DNA from: Defluviitaleaceae bacterium
GTDB taxonomy: Bacteria; Bacillota; Clostridia; Lachnospirales; WQUN01
Assembly: GCA_009777845.1 (NCBI GenBank)
Contig: WRLD01000003.1
Span: forward strand, 92,148-134,935
Direction: 5' to 3'
Length of the DNA: 42,788 bases
Made by a program: the position numbers and the translations under genes. Every line of letters begins with the position of its first letter. The first letter of the stretch is position 1. Below the pieces are notes generated by a model. That model was not told the origin of the DNA, did no database searches, and worked only from the letters and a program-made list of their open reading frames with translations. Below, one piece after another: positions 15,812 through 23,128 of this stretch.

Positions 15812-15976
15812 TTAGTATTGTTTGCATTTTTTTGCTTCACGGTATTCTTGGAACGCCAAAATTTCGTCTAGGGACGGCTCGGCTTCCTCTATATCGTCCC
15901 ATGTTTTCGGCTTCAGTGCAAATGCTTCTTTTACATATTGCAAGACTTGATTGGCTTCGTTTTCAATTATGCTCAT
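15812..15976 (-). CDS. Small hypothetical protein (54 aa), antitoxin-like composition
   Basis: Starts MSIIENEANQVLQYVKEAFA and ends REAKKCKQY. It is acidic in the middle (KTWDDIEEAEPSLDEILAFQEYREAK), helical and soluble. No clear Shine-Dalgarno is seen (a GGGGG lies about 10 nt upstream). The C-terminal PSLDEI-AFQEYREAK style occurs in small antitoxins, but no toxin partner is adjacent, so this is only a hint. It is convergent with the methyltransferase gene and upstream of repeats. Confidence 0.5.
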   Translation of the reverse strand: MSIIENEANQVLQYVKEAFALKPKTWDDIEEAEPSLDEILAFQEYREAKKCKQY

Positions 15977-16077
15977 TTAACCAAACCCCCATTCACCTCT
16001 ATAATAACCGCTCGCAACAAAAAAGTATACTGCCCTACTATTCACACCCACGACAAACGCACGAACGCAGGTTCTTT

Positions 16078-16189
16078 GTAGGGGACGGATTTATCCGTCC
16101 CGAGATTACCTCGCTGTGCTTTAATGGACGTTGCTCGTCCCCGAATTGACGAATGTGCGTACCTCGGGACGGATAAATCCGTCCCCTAC
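16078..16189. repeat. Double-palindrome element, copy 2
   Basis: Same ends as copy 1 (GTAGGGGACGG and CCGTCCCCTAC), 112 bp, with the centre CTGTGCTTTAATGGACG and CGTCCCCGAATTGACGAA. It is followed by TAGCCGTCACGGCAAACGCACGAAGCC in short modules. Confidence 0.88.
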
Positions 16190-16233
16190 GATTAGCCGTC
16201 ACGGCAAACGCACGAAGCCAAAATGTGTAAGTT

Positions 16234-16328
16234 GAACACGGATTTTCGCGGATTTTGCGGATTCGTTCGTGGGGAAAATCTGCGTAAATCTGCGTAAATC
16301 TGCGTGAATCCGCTAAATCCGAATAATC
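16234..16328. repeat. GGATTT-type repeat pair between two palindromic elements
   Basis: CACGGATTTTCGCGGATTTTG on the left faces a series of AATCTGCGTA/AATCCG units on the right. It is directly sandwiched between element copies 2 and 3. Confidence 0.8.
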
Positions 16329-16333
16329 TTTTT

Positions 16334-16445
16334 GTAGGGGACGGATTTATCCGTCCCGAGATTACCTCGCTCTGCTTTAATGGACGTTATCCGTCCCCGA
16401 ATTGACGAACGTGCGTACCTCGGGACGGATAAATCCGTCCCCTAC
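16334..16445. repeat. Double-palindrome element, copy 3
   Basis: 112 bp. It is near-identical to copy 2, including the same TAGCCGTCACG flank, so the 16.08-16.45 kb stretch looks like a local duplication. Confidence 0.88.
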
Positions 16446-16460
16446 GATTAGCCGTCACGA

Positions 16461-16560
16461 CAAACGAATTAACGGCAAAATCACGAACGGCAAACGTATG
16501 AACGGCAAACGCACGAACGACAAATGCACGAACAGCAAAATCACGAACGGCAAACGCATG
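16461..16560. repeat. Degenerate 15-bp tandem repeat (AACGGCAAACGCACG)
   Basis: About six units such as AACGGCAAACGTATG, AACGGCAAACGCACG, AACGACAAATGCACG and AACAGCAAAATCACG. It seems to be an expansion of the CAAACGCACGAAGCC module that flanks other repeat copies. A further GGATTT arm follows at 16576-16630. Confidence 0.8.
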
Positions 16561-16664
16561 AAGCCAGAATGTGTAAATCGAACACGGATTTAACGGATTT
16601 TCACGGATTACGCGGATTTTGCGGATTCGTTAAGAGAAGAACCAAGCACAATGCTGTTAAAACC

Positions 16665-16793
16665 ATTTTCACACAGAGGCACAGAGGCACAGAGGGAACG
16701 AAGCACAGCAGACGAAAAGCGAAAATCCAAATTTTCGCCATTATTTCTTCCGTGCCTCGCTCCCTCTGTGCCTCTGTGCCTCTGTGTGAAAAT
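16665..16793. repeat. Inverted-repeat element with CACAGAGG arrays
   Basis: Arms of ~42 bp (ATTTTCACACAGAGGCACAG.. at 16665-16706 and its complement at 16752-16793, two mismatches) each contain three ~9-bp CACAGAGG units. A second hairpin GCGAAAAT/ATTTTCGC lies in the centre. It carries no ORF and resembles a miniature inverted-repeat element. Confidence 0.8.
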
Positions 16794-16917
16794 CTTTTTT
16801 TCCTAAATTCCCATACAAGAAAAAGTTTATCCCTTACAAATCCCCCCCCACCCATTTGCATTTTACCAGCCCACAGATGTATAATTCAAAAGACACAACC
16901 TCACAAAGGAGCCACCC

Positions 16918-19170
16918 ATGACCCCTCTCCCCTCATACATGAAGCCCGCCTTCTCCGCAAACGGCGTACCTGTAGACGAGCTACTCTTTGCTATACACAC
17001 AGACATGACCCTAGAGGGCGATTTTTCTGATGTGTACACTGCCGTGAGCCGCACGCATTTGTATATCCTCTACGGCATAGAGCGAGTAGTCAAAACCGAG
17101 GACGCAAGACGGCTTGTCGCACAGTACGACACGCACGAGCTTGTAGTCCACCCCTTGGACGAGCTTGGGCAGCTGAAAACGGAGGCGCTGCTTTCTACAT
17201 GCCGTTTGGTAAGCAATAAGGACGGCGAAAAGCGGCTTATTTTGCTGTTTACCTTGGGCGGACAGAGCTTTGCCGACAGACTAGCCAAGGTAGTAAAGAA
17301 CATCAATAACGAAAATCCGTTGCAGGAAATCCGCCTAGAGGAAGCCCTATTTTGCCCAAAATGCGGCGTGCGTTACCCCGAGCCTGCGCGCGCCCTTTGC
17401 CCGAACTGCACAGGCAAAATGAGTATTTTCTTTAGATTGCTTAGCTTTTTTAGGTTTTATAAGGGCAAAATAGCCGCGTGTACTATTGTTATGCTTGGCA
17501 TTACCATTATGCAAATTCTCGCGCCGTATGTGAGTACGCGGCTTTTTATAGACGAGGTGCTGACCTATGACGGCCGTTTTTATGGCTTGGTGGGGCAAAT
17601 TGTGCTTGTAATCGCGCTTGTGCGTGTTTTGGCTACGGGCTTCCAGATGTTGTATCAGGTCGTACTCGCCAAGACAATGCCGTGGATTATTTACGACTTA
17701 CAGGTGCGTATATTTGAAGCCATGCAAAGGCTTTCCGTGTCGTTTTATACGTCCAAGCGGACAGGCTCGCTAATGAACAGAATCGGGCGCGATGCGCGTA
17801 ATATTTACTGGTTTTTTGTGGACGGGCTTCCGTTTATTATTCTTAACGCAATCGTATTTATCGGAATTTTCATTGTTATGTTTATGCTGGAATGGCGGCT
17901 CGCGCTTATTTGTCTTTCGATTGTTCCGTTGGCAGGGCTTTTGTTTTGGGTGCTAAGCCTTATTTTCCAGCGTTATCACCACAAATTTTGGGTAATCAAT
18001 TCTCAGCTAAACAACATGGTTTCCGACTCGGTAAACGGACAGCGCGTAATCAAGGCGTTTGCGCGCGAGGACGAGGAATTCGCCCGCTTTTCCGTTTCCA
18101 GTAACAAGCAAGCCGCCGTGCAAATAGGCATGGCAAACCTTGGCTGGACGGCGTTTCCGCTTATTTATTTGTTCCTGTTTTTCGGGCAGGTCGCCGTTAC
18201 CGCCCTTGGCGCGATGATGGTAATAGACGAAAAAATTTCGCTCGGCATTTTTCTTACTTTTTTGGCGTATTTGGGAATGTTATACGGCCCTTTGCAATTT
18301 ATGGCTACCGTTAGCAACTGGTGGGCAAGGTGCGTAGATGCGGCACAGCGCGTGTTTGAGGTAATAGATGCGAAGGCGGAGGTCGAAGAACCGCTCGACC
18401 CTGTAGAAATCAAGGAAATCAAGGGCGCGCTAAGGGTAAAGGACGTGTGGTTTCAATACGAACCCGCGCTGCCTATTTTAAAGGGGCTAAGCATAGAAAT
18501 AGAAGCAGGAAAAAGCCTAGGAATAGTAGGAAAAACAGGCTCGGGCAAGTCTACGCTCGCGAATTTAATCGCGCGGCTGTACGACCCAAACGAGGGGCAG
18601 ATTTTCATAGACGGACACGACATAAAGACCATTCCGCTACAGACCCTGCGTGCAAATATCGGCATTGTTTCCCAGGATATTTACTTGTTCATCGGCAGTA
18701 TCGCCGACAATATCCGCTACGCGCGCCCCAACGCTTCCATAGAGGAAGTAATCTGGGCGGCAAAAATGGCTTCGGCGCATGACTTTATCGCCAAGCTGCC
18801 CGATGCGTACGAAACGCGCGTAGGCGCAGGCGGTCAAGACCTCTCTGGCGGCGAAAAACAGCGGCTTTCTATCGCGCGCACAATCATACAAAACCCCAAA
18901 ATACTAATCCTCGACGAAGCCACCGCCGCCATGGACACCGAAACCGAGGGCAAAATCCAAGCCGCGCTAAACAAGCTAAAAACCGACCGCACCACCATCT
19001 TGATTGCACACAGAATGTCTACGCTAAAGGACGTGGATAGCCTAGCGGTAATACGTAAGGGGCAGGTGACGGAAATGGGTACGCATGAGGAGTTAATGAA
19101 GAAAAAAGGGCAGTATTATAAGCTGTATATGTTGCAGTTGGAGGGGCTTAGTGTTATTAGTATGGATTAG
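16918..19170 (+). CDS. ABC exporter with N-terminal accessory domain and zinc ribbon
   Basis: 750 aa. Residues 1-140 form a soluble mixed alpha/beta domain of unknown role. A zinc ribbon follows with Cys146, Cys149, Cys161 and Cys164 (CPKCG, CPNC). Then come a six-helix exporter domain (~165-470) and an ATPase with Walker A GKTGSGKS (538-545), signature LSGGEKQ (642-648), Walker B ILILDE (662-667) and IAHRMST. The same order, accessory domain then ribbon then exporter, occurs in the gene at 23953, so the two probably form a heterodimer. DUF1854-linked ABC transporters of this kind are known in several phyla, in some annotated as cyanophycin-associated; the substrate here is unknown. Start ATG with AAAGGAG upstream. 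Confidence 0.88.
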   Translation: MTPLPSYMKPAFSANGVPVDELLFAIHTDMTLEGDFSDVYTAVSRTHLYILYGIERVVKTEDARRLVAQYDTHELVVHPLDELGQLKTEALLSTCRLVSNKDGEKRLILLFTLGGQSFADRLAKVVKNINNENPLQEIRLEEALFCPKCGVRYPEPARALCPNCTGKMSIFFRLLSFFRFYKGKIAACTIVMLGITIMQILAPYVSTRLFIDEVLTYDGRFYGLVGQIVLVIALVRVLATGFQMLYQVVLAKTMPWIIYDLQVRIFEAMQRLSVSFYTSKRTGSLMNRIGRDARNIYWFFVDGLPFIILNAIVFIGIFIVMFMLEWRLALICLSIVPLAGLLFWVLSLIFQRYHHKFWVINSQLNNMVSDSVNGQRVIKAFAREDEEFARFSVSSNKQAAVQIGMANLGWTAFPLIYLFLFFGQVAVTALGAMMVIDEKISLGIFLTFLAYLGMLYGPLQFMATVSNWWARCVDAAQRVFEVIDAKAEVEEPLDPVEIKEIKGALRVKDVWFQYEPALPILKGLSIEIEAGKSLGIVGKTGSGKSTLANLIARLYDPNEGQIFIDGHDIKTIPLQTLRANIGIVSQDIYLFIGSIADNIRYARPNASIEEVIWAAKMASAHDFIAKLPDAYETRVGAGGQDLSGGEKQRLSIARTIIQNPKILILDEATAAMDTETEGKIQAALNKLKTDRTTILIAHRMSTLKDVDSLAVIRKGQVTEMGTHEELMKKKGQYYKLYMLQLEGLSVISMD

Positions 19171-19180
19171 GGTGGGTGTT

Positions 19181-19417
19181 TCACCCCTTTAGAATGTAAT
19201 CCGTGCTGACATCAAAAATAACGCTTAACCTTATACATTTTAAGTTCGTCACGCCGCGCTCACCGCGTTCGATTAGCCCGAGGTGCGGAACGCTTATTCC
19301 TATTTTTTCGGCTAAATATGCGCGTGACATGCCCTTGGCTTGGCGTAGCTTGTTTATTCGTTGCCCTATTTCGCGGTTTAGCTCGTTGGCTTGTTGGATT
19401 GCATTTGTTTCTTTCAT
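19181..19417 (-). CDS. Xre-family HTH regulator
   Basis: 78 aa. The helix-turn-helix covers residues ~16-75: IGQRINKLRQAKGMSRAYLAEKIGISVPHLGLIERGERGVTNLKCIRLSVIFDVSTDYIL. The ATG has AGGAG 8 nt upstream. It ends 10 nt from the convergent exporter gene, and it is divergent from the structured RNA that begins at about 19445. It could repress its own promoter and that RNA. There is no sensor domain, so it is a simple small repressor or phage-type regulator. Confidence 0.9.
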   Translation of the reverse strand: MKETNAIQQANELNREIGQRINKLRQAKGMSRAYLAEKIGISVPHLGLIERGERGVTNLKCIRLSVIFDVSTDYILKG

Positions 19418-19444
19418 GGAATCACTCCTAAATTTCTAAAAAAT

Positions 19445-19835
19445 GTGAGTGCGGGTAAGAAGCCCCCGCAGCTCACGAAAAGAAAGGGGTTTGTTAGAAC
19501 CAAAAAAGCCCGCAGGGACGGCAAAAAGTGCCATTACCTACGAGCTTAAAATACAAGCTAAGTGCCGTTACCCTTGGTACGCAAACAAAACAAAAACCCC
19601 TCGCGCAGAAAACACAAAAACAACGCGGACGAAAAAACTACCGAAAACGCCTCGAACCGAACGGTCAAAAAAAATTCGATTTGTAGAAATAGGTTTTTTG
19701 TTGTAAACTACTGTTTGCCGTAGTGATGGGCGTAAGCCTTGGACGTAGGTGATGATTCGAATCCCTATGTTCCGTTGATTAGGTGGTGAGATACCTAGTC
19801 AACCATTACGGTTTTTTTGTTTCGCTAGTAGTTTA
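19445..19835 (+). ncRNA. Large structured RNA candidate, copy A
   Basis: No supported ORF, many stems. GTGAG-TGCGGG/CCCGCA-CTCAC (19445-19476); long-range AGGGGTTT (19485-19492) with AAACCCCT (19594-19601); GGCA/TGCC and ACGGC (19518-19522) with GCCGT (19564-19568). The 3' domain is closed by CCGTA/TACGG (19718/19811) and holds a GTAA tetraloop hairpin (19728-19739), a GGTGATGA..AATCCC hairpin (19746-19767), and an 11-bp hairpin GTTGA-T-TAGGT/ACCTA-G-TCAAC (19774-19803). An outer helix TAAACTACT (19704-19712) pairs with AGTAGTTTA (19827-19835). Copy B at 21993 shares loops and architecture with different stem sequences. The class was not recognised; size and complexity recall ROOL, OLE or GOLLD RNAs. 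The strand is inferred from GNRA loops and divergence from the Xre gene. The rest of the 19418-20088 gap holds nothing I can name. Confidence 0.65.
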
Positions 19836-20014
19836 GCACGCTATTATAAAAATCGCAAATGTTATTTTGGAAATGGTTGTTTTTTTGTTTTGTGTGTGTT
19901 GCGGTTGTTTTTTTAAAATAAAGACAAATGCGTTTTGTCGTCAGAATGTTTGGGTGTTGTCTTTTTGTGGCACGGCAAACGTGCGGAGCTGGAATCAGTT
20001 GGTATTTGATAAAG

Positions 20015-20044
20015 AAAGAGGGAGTGCGTTAGCACTCCCTCTTT
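20015..20044 (-). terminator. Terminator of the membrane-protein operon
   Basis: AAAGAGGGAGTGC and GCACTCCCTCTTT are perfect 13-bp arms around a 4-nt loop, 45 nt after the stop of the 125-aa gene. A T-rich tract follows on the minus strand. Confidence 0.8.
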
Positions 20045-20088
20045 CCTTTTATTGCTTTGCTTCATGTTAATTCGCTCAACTGCAAAAC

Positions 20089-20466
20089 CTACGTCACATT
20101 AGCCCATAAATTATTTTTGTAGGCTTGGTTTGTCGGTGCGGTAAGGGCTTGCTTTCCAACGGTGATTTTATTGTCCTGTGAAGAAATAGACGGATTCTTA
20201 CTACTGCGTAATTCGGGATTTTCGTCACTTTCGGCAATAATCTTTATTTTTCCACAGCTATAAACTATGGTAGTTATGCCAAACCTCGTAATTCTAAACA
20301 CTTCCTCGCTTTCCTCGGTAGCCAACTTATCCTTAGCAGGCGCTTCTAGGAGTGCTTTTTCGTCAGTGCTGTTAGCTTGATTGCAAGCATTTTCACCTTT
20401 TTGTGCTTCGTTTTTTCGGTTTCCTGCTTTGACTGGAACGATAAAATCACTTGATACTACTCTCAT
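20089..20466 (-). CDS. Hypothetical protein of the structured-RNA island
   Basis: 125 aa. The ATG has AAGGGG about 8 nt upstream. The sequence is polar and low in hydrophobic segments: an N-terminal Ala/Glu/Lys-rich half (EAQKGENACNQANSTDEKALLEAPAKDKLATEESEE), then a short beta-rich part VFRITRFGITTIVYSCGKIKIIAE and a Ser/Asn/Gln tail. There is no signal peptide or membrane helix and no recognised family. It follows the 451-aa gene by 76 nt on the same strand and ends in a terminator, so the two are likely one operon. Confidence 0.65.
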   Translation of the reverse strand: MRVVSSDFIVPVKAGNRKNEAQKGENACNQANSTDEKALLEAPAKDKLATEESEEVFRITRFGITTIVYSCGKIKIIAESDENPELRSSKNPSISSQDNKITVGKQALTAPTNQAYKNNLWANVT

Positions 20467-20542
20467 AAGCCAACCCCTTATAAAAAATTCTGCTTTGCGA
20501 GCGTTAATCTACAAACAACTTTATTAAATTTTTGAGGTGAAG

Positions 20543-21898
20543 TCAACCCCAATATTCATAATGAATTACAAACTGCAAGCTACTATAGCCAATCGAGCCA
20601 GTATAGGGCGAGCTTATCCACGGTTGTCCCGTAGCACGGAAGCCCACTCTGTATGTTCCATTTGGTGCTGTACCATTAAACTGGTTGAATACCCGAGGCA
20701 CAGGAGAAACACCCGATATTTGTTGAGTTTCGGTATGTGCAGGGGAAACTCTGGTTACAGACCAGCTATTTAAAATAATTGTAGCACCTGCCACGGAAGC
20801 GGCGTTTGGCGTAAGCTCAATGCGTGTTATCGTAGCATTAGCGGGTAATCCGCTTGCTTGGAACACAGCTTCTGCCGAGGACATTTGAACATTTGGCTGT
20901 GTAACCATCAAATTTGGTCTATTTGATGTCGTTGCGTTGAATGTCTGCGAGGTTTTTATAAGCTGTTGAATGGGTTCAAATACTGCATTGAATGAAACGG
21001 CATGGTTTGGCATGACAAAGGCTTGTGACGGCACTAAGGGCATAGGCATATTGAAATTCCCACTAACCGTTTCCCAACCGACAAAGCGATTGCCTGTATT
21101 TGCAGTTGCTGTAACCGTTACAATTGTTCCCTCGGTAGCTACGGAGTGGCTTCTTGTAACAACGCCGCTTCCTGTGCGGCTAACCGTAACCGTGAATTGT
21201 GGCATAACCTCAAATTCAGCCCGAATTTCTACTGGATTATTAGGCATAACAAAGGTACGGTCGGCGTACGTAATTAAAGGAATGGTAATATCACCAGAAA
21301 CAACAACCCACCGCACAAAGCGATGACCGCTACTGGGCGTGGCGATAATTCGTACACTAGCCCCCGACTCAATAACCAAAGGCACATCAGGAGCAAGAAC
21401 AGTACCGTTTACAGTGACCGTGCCTGTACCTGTACTGCCTACTACTCGACCTATGGTGAGGTTATGCTCTGTAGGTGGCGGATTGTAATACCTGTGCAGT
21501 AAATCCTGTGCCGATTCTATCGAGTCATATAAATCCTTGCGGACTTTGGGTGGTGCCCACCATTGATTTGAGTTAATAGCCGCTCCGCTTTCGGCTTCAA
21601 TAGTTTCGTGGTAAAGGTCTAGCGCGTGTTCGACACGTCCTTCGAGCGATGCTACGGCGGCTGCCATGTCGCCCATGTTGTCGGGAAAGACATGGGACGC
21701 TATAAAGCAGAACAAGACCACCGCAATTAAGCAAGTTGTCACCTTGTCCGCCTTGATAAAGTTGACTAGCTTTGTTGTTAGCTTTGTTTTGCGTTTTGTT
21801 CGGCTTGTTGTTGGGCTTTTCGTTGTGCGTTTTGTTGGGCGTTTCTTTGCACTTTTCCTTGTGCTGTTTCTCGTGGTTTTGCTCCTAAGTTTACTCAT
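20543..21898 (-). CDS. Membrane-anchored protein with basic cytosolic tail and InlB-type repeats
   Basis: 451 aa. Residues 1-43 contain 18 Lys/Arg and no acidic residue (KKRPTKRTTK, TSRTKRKTK). One transmembrane helix follows (~53-70), so the tail should be inside and the rest outside. Outside are a helical segment (~75-138), two beta repeats of the divergent InlB/Flg_new type (147-229 and 233-308, each with G-RFV-W...SG and FVMPN..V...A.FE), and a C-terminal beta-sandwich-like part ending YSSLQFVIHYEYWG. The ATG has GAGGAGGG 7 nt upstream. It is divergent from structured RNA B. The basic tail could bind nucleic acid; this is inference. Otherwise it may be an adhesin-like surface protein. Confidence 0.75.
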   Translation of the reverse strand: MSKLRSKTTRNSTRKSAKKRPTKRTTKSPTTSRTKRKTKLTTKLVNFIKADKVTTCLIAVVLFCFIASHVFPDNMGDMAAAVASLEGRVEHALDLYHETIEAESGAAINSNQWWAPPKVRKDLYDSIESAQDLLHRYYNPPPTEHNLTIGRVVGSTGTGTVTVNGTVLAPDVPLVIESGASVRIIATPSSGHRFVRWVVVSGDITIPLITYADRTFVMPNNPVEIRAEFEVMPQFTVTVSRTGSGVVTRSHSVATEGTIVTVTATANTGNRFVGWETVSGNFNMPMPLVPSQAFVMPNHAVSFNAVFEPIQQLIKTSQTFNATTSNRPNLMVTQPNVQMSSAEAVFQASGLPANATITRIELTPNAASVAGATIILNSWSVTRVSPAHTETQQISGVSPVPRVFNQFNGTAPNGTYRVGFRATGQPWISSPYTGSIGYSSLQFVIHYEYWG

Positions 21899-21920
21899 TG
21901 TGTTCCCTCCTCTTTTTTTT

Positions 21921-21940
21921 AATCGCCTTTGGCGATTTTT
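21921..21940. terminator. Short AT-flanked hairpin upstream of the 451-aa gene
   Basis: AATCGCC-TTT-GGCGATT followed by TTT on the plus strand and preceded by T8. It lies in the divergent region between the membrane-protein gene and structured RNA B, and could insulate the two transcripts. Confidence 0.4.
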
Positions 21941-21992
21941 CGTGCGTGGATTTACGGCATTATTAGGTTTATGATTTGGAGCTATAGTGAGT

Positions 21993-22500
21993 CAACTTAA
22001 ATTTGCAAGCGCGCTTGCAAAATTTAAGTTGCACGAACGCCCACACACCGACCGAAGCAACGCGGAGGGAGGTGGGTAGCAATATGCAAAGCATATTGCA
22101 GACAGTCAATCTTCGATTGACTGTCTATAGTAGCCCTCGCACACCCCCTAGCGGTCATTTATTTCCGCTAGGGGGTTACTCCAGTGCTTGGGCGTGGTAC
22201 TTTGGTGATACAAAAAGATGTGCAAGGACGGCAAGCAAAAGCATTGCCACCACCTACACACCTTGAAAGGTCGAAAGGAAATCAAACACGCCTTGCCGTA
22301 AACTGTACGTAAATAACACAAATAGCACCTCGCTATTCCAAAAACGCCAAAGGCAGAATCTTGTAATAGTGGTAAAACAATGCTAAACTATGCCTACGTA
22401 GTGGCGGGCGAAAGCCTGTGTGTGTTAGGTGATGAGCGTAAATCCCTACACTCGCCGAGTGGTGCTGTAACACCGCTCGGTCGCTACGCTATTTTACTAC
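21993..22500 (+). ncRNA. Large structured RNA candidate, copy B
   Basis: About 508 nt without a supported ORF. The 5' part is a string of hairpins: 18-bp CAACTTAAAT.. (21993-22031), GCAATATGC/GCATATTGC (22079-22099), a 12-bp AGACAGTCAATC stem (22100-22126) and CCCCCTAGCGG/CCGCTAGGGGG (22144-22175). Then the region aligned to copy A: ACGGC (22228-22232) with GCCGT (22295-22299), ACCTAC, GTACG-AAA-AA-ACA. The 3' domain has CGTAG/CTACG (22397/22488), a GAAA tetraloop hairpin (22406-22417), TAGGTGATGA..AATCCCTA (22426-22448), and CCGAG-T-GGTG/CACC-G-CTCGG (22455-22480). TATAGT at 21983 may be the -10 box. It ends ~100 nt before the DUF1854 gene, so a cis-acting role is also possible. The 21899-22603 gap is otherwise empty. 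Confidence 0.68.
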
Positions 22501-22603
22501 ATGCACATTATAACATACTTTTCCTAAAAAGTGCAAATTTTCTTTTTACTATTTTCTTTATTCCTAAAGAAAGCAACTATCACAATATTGCGGGAGCGTT
22601 ATC

Positions 22604-23116
22604 ATGGACACACTAGACCTAGGAATACTAGACATCACCCAAGCCGAATTTTACAGCGGCGCGGGCGGGTTTGCGGGGCTTAGATACAAGGGCGAGGACT
22701 ATCCGCATATTATTTTGCGGCGCATTATGCCGTTGGCGCAGCCGTTTACTTATATTTCTGTGGCAGACCACGAGAATAAGGAAATCGGTATTCTCAAGGC
22801 CGTGGACGAGCTGCCGCAGGCGCAGCGCGAAATCGTGTTGACCGAGCTTGACAACCGCTATTATTCGCCCGAGGTTTTGGAGGTCGTTTCTGTGCAGGAT
22901 AAGCTAGGGTATGTTTATATGGAGCTTCGCCTGAAAAATAAAAAGGGCGTGGAGTACAAAAAAAACTGCGCCGTAAAGGACGTAAGCCGAAATATACGTA
23001 TGCTTTCGGCTACTAGCGTAATTATTTTTGATGTGGACGGAAATAGGTATATAGTGGAAGATTTGAAGCGGCTTAGCAGGCAGAGCTTGCGTAAGCTGGA
23101 CGCGTATTTATTTTAA
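22604..23116 (+). CDS. DUF1854 family protein
   Basis: 170 aa. The pattern fits DUF1854: a central ILRRIMPLAQPFTYISVADHENKEIGILKAVDEL, then AQREIVLTELDNRYYSPEVLEVVSVQDKLGYVYMELRLKNKKG and a C-terminal IIFDVDGNRYIVEDLKRLSRQSLRKLDAYLF. The family occurs next to, or fused with, ABC exporters, and in some bacteria is labelled cyanophycin-associated; no biochemical function is established to my knowledge. It is soluble and cytosolic. The ATG has a GGGAG site upstream. It opens a tight operon (next gene 12 nt on) ending with the exporter at 23953, which supports a role as an accessory subunit. Confidence 0.8.
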   Translation: MDTLDLGILDITQAEFYSGAGGFAGLRYKGEDYPHIILRRIMPLAQPFTYISVADHENKEIGILKAVDELPQAQREIVLTELDNRYYSPEVLEVVSVQDKLGYVYMELRLKNKKGVEYKKNCAVKDVSRNIRMLSATSVIIFDVDGNRYIVEDLKRLSRQSLRKLDAYLF

Positions 23117-23128
23117 GTGAGGGCGATT

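Noticed and set aside
15832..16149. 105-codon plus-strand frame
   Set aside because: Antisense to the 54-aa small gene and then through a palindromic repeat.
16078..16445. Repeated palindromes considered as a CRISPR array
   Set aside because: Repeats are ~111 bp, only two here are adjacent, the spacing sequence is itself repeated, and no cas genes are present.
16524..17030. 168-codon frame over the repeats
   Set aside because: Built from CACAGAGG and GGATTT repeats and running into the real exporter start; no ribosome site.
19750..19770. GATTCGAATCC resembling a tRNA T-loop
   Set aside because: The flanking bases cannot form a T-stem, acceptor or anticodon arm; in copy B the same place reads GAGCGTAAATCC, so it is a hairpin of the larger RNA.
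19811..19818. T7 run after TACGG, first read as the terminator of RNA A
   Set aside because: An outer helix (19704-19712 with 19827-19835) extends beyond it, so the run is probably internal to the RNA.
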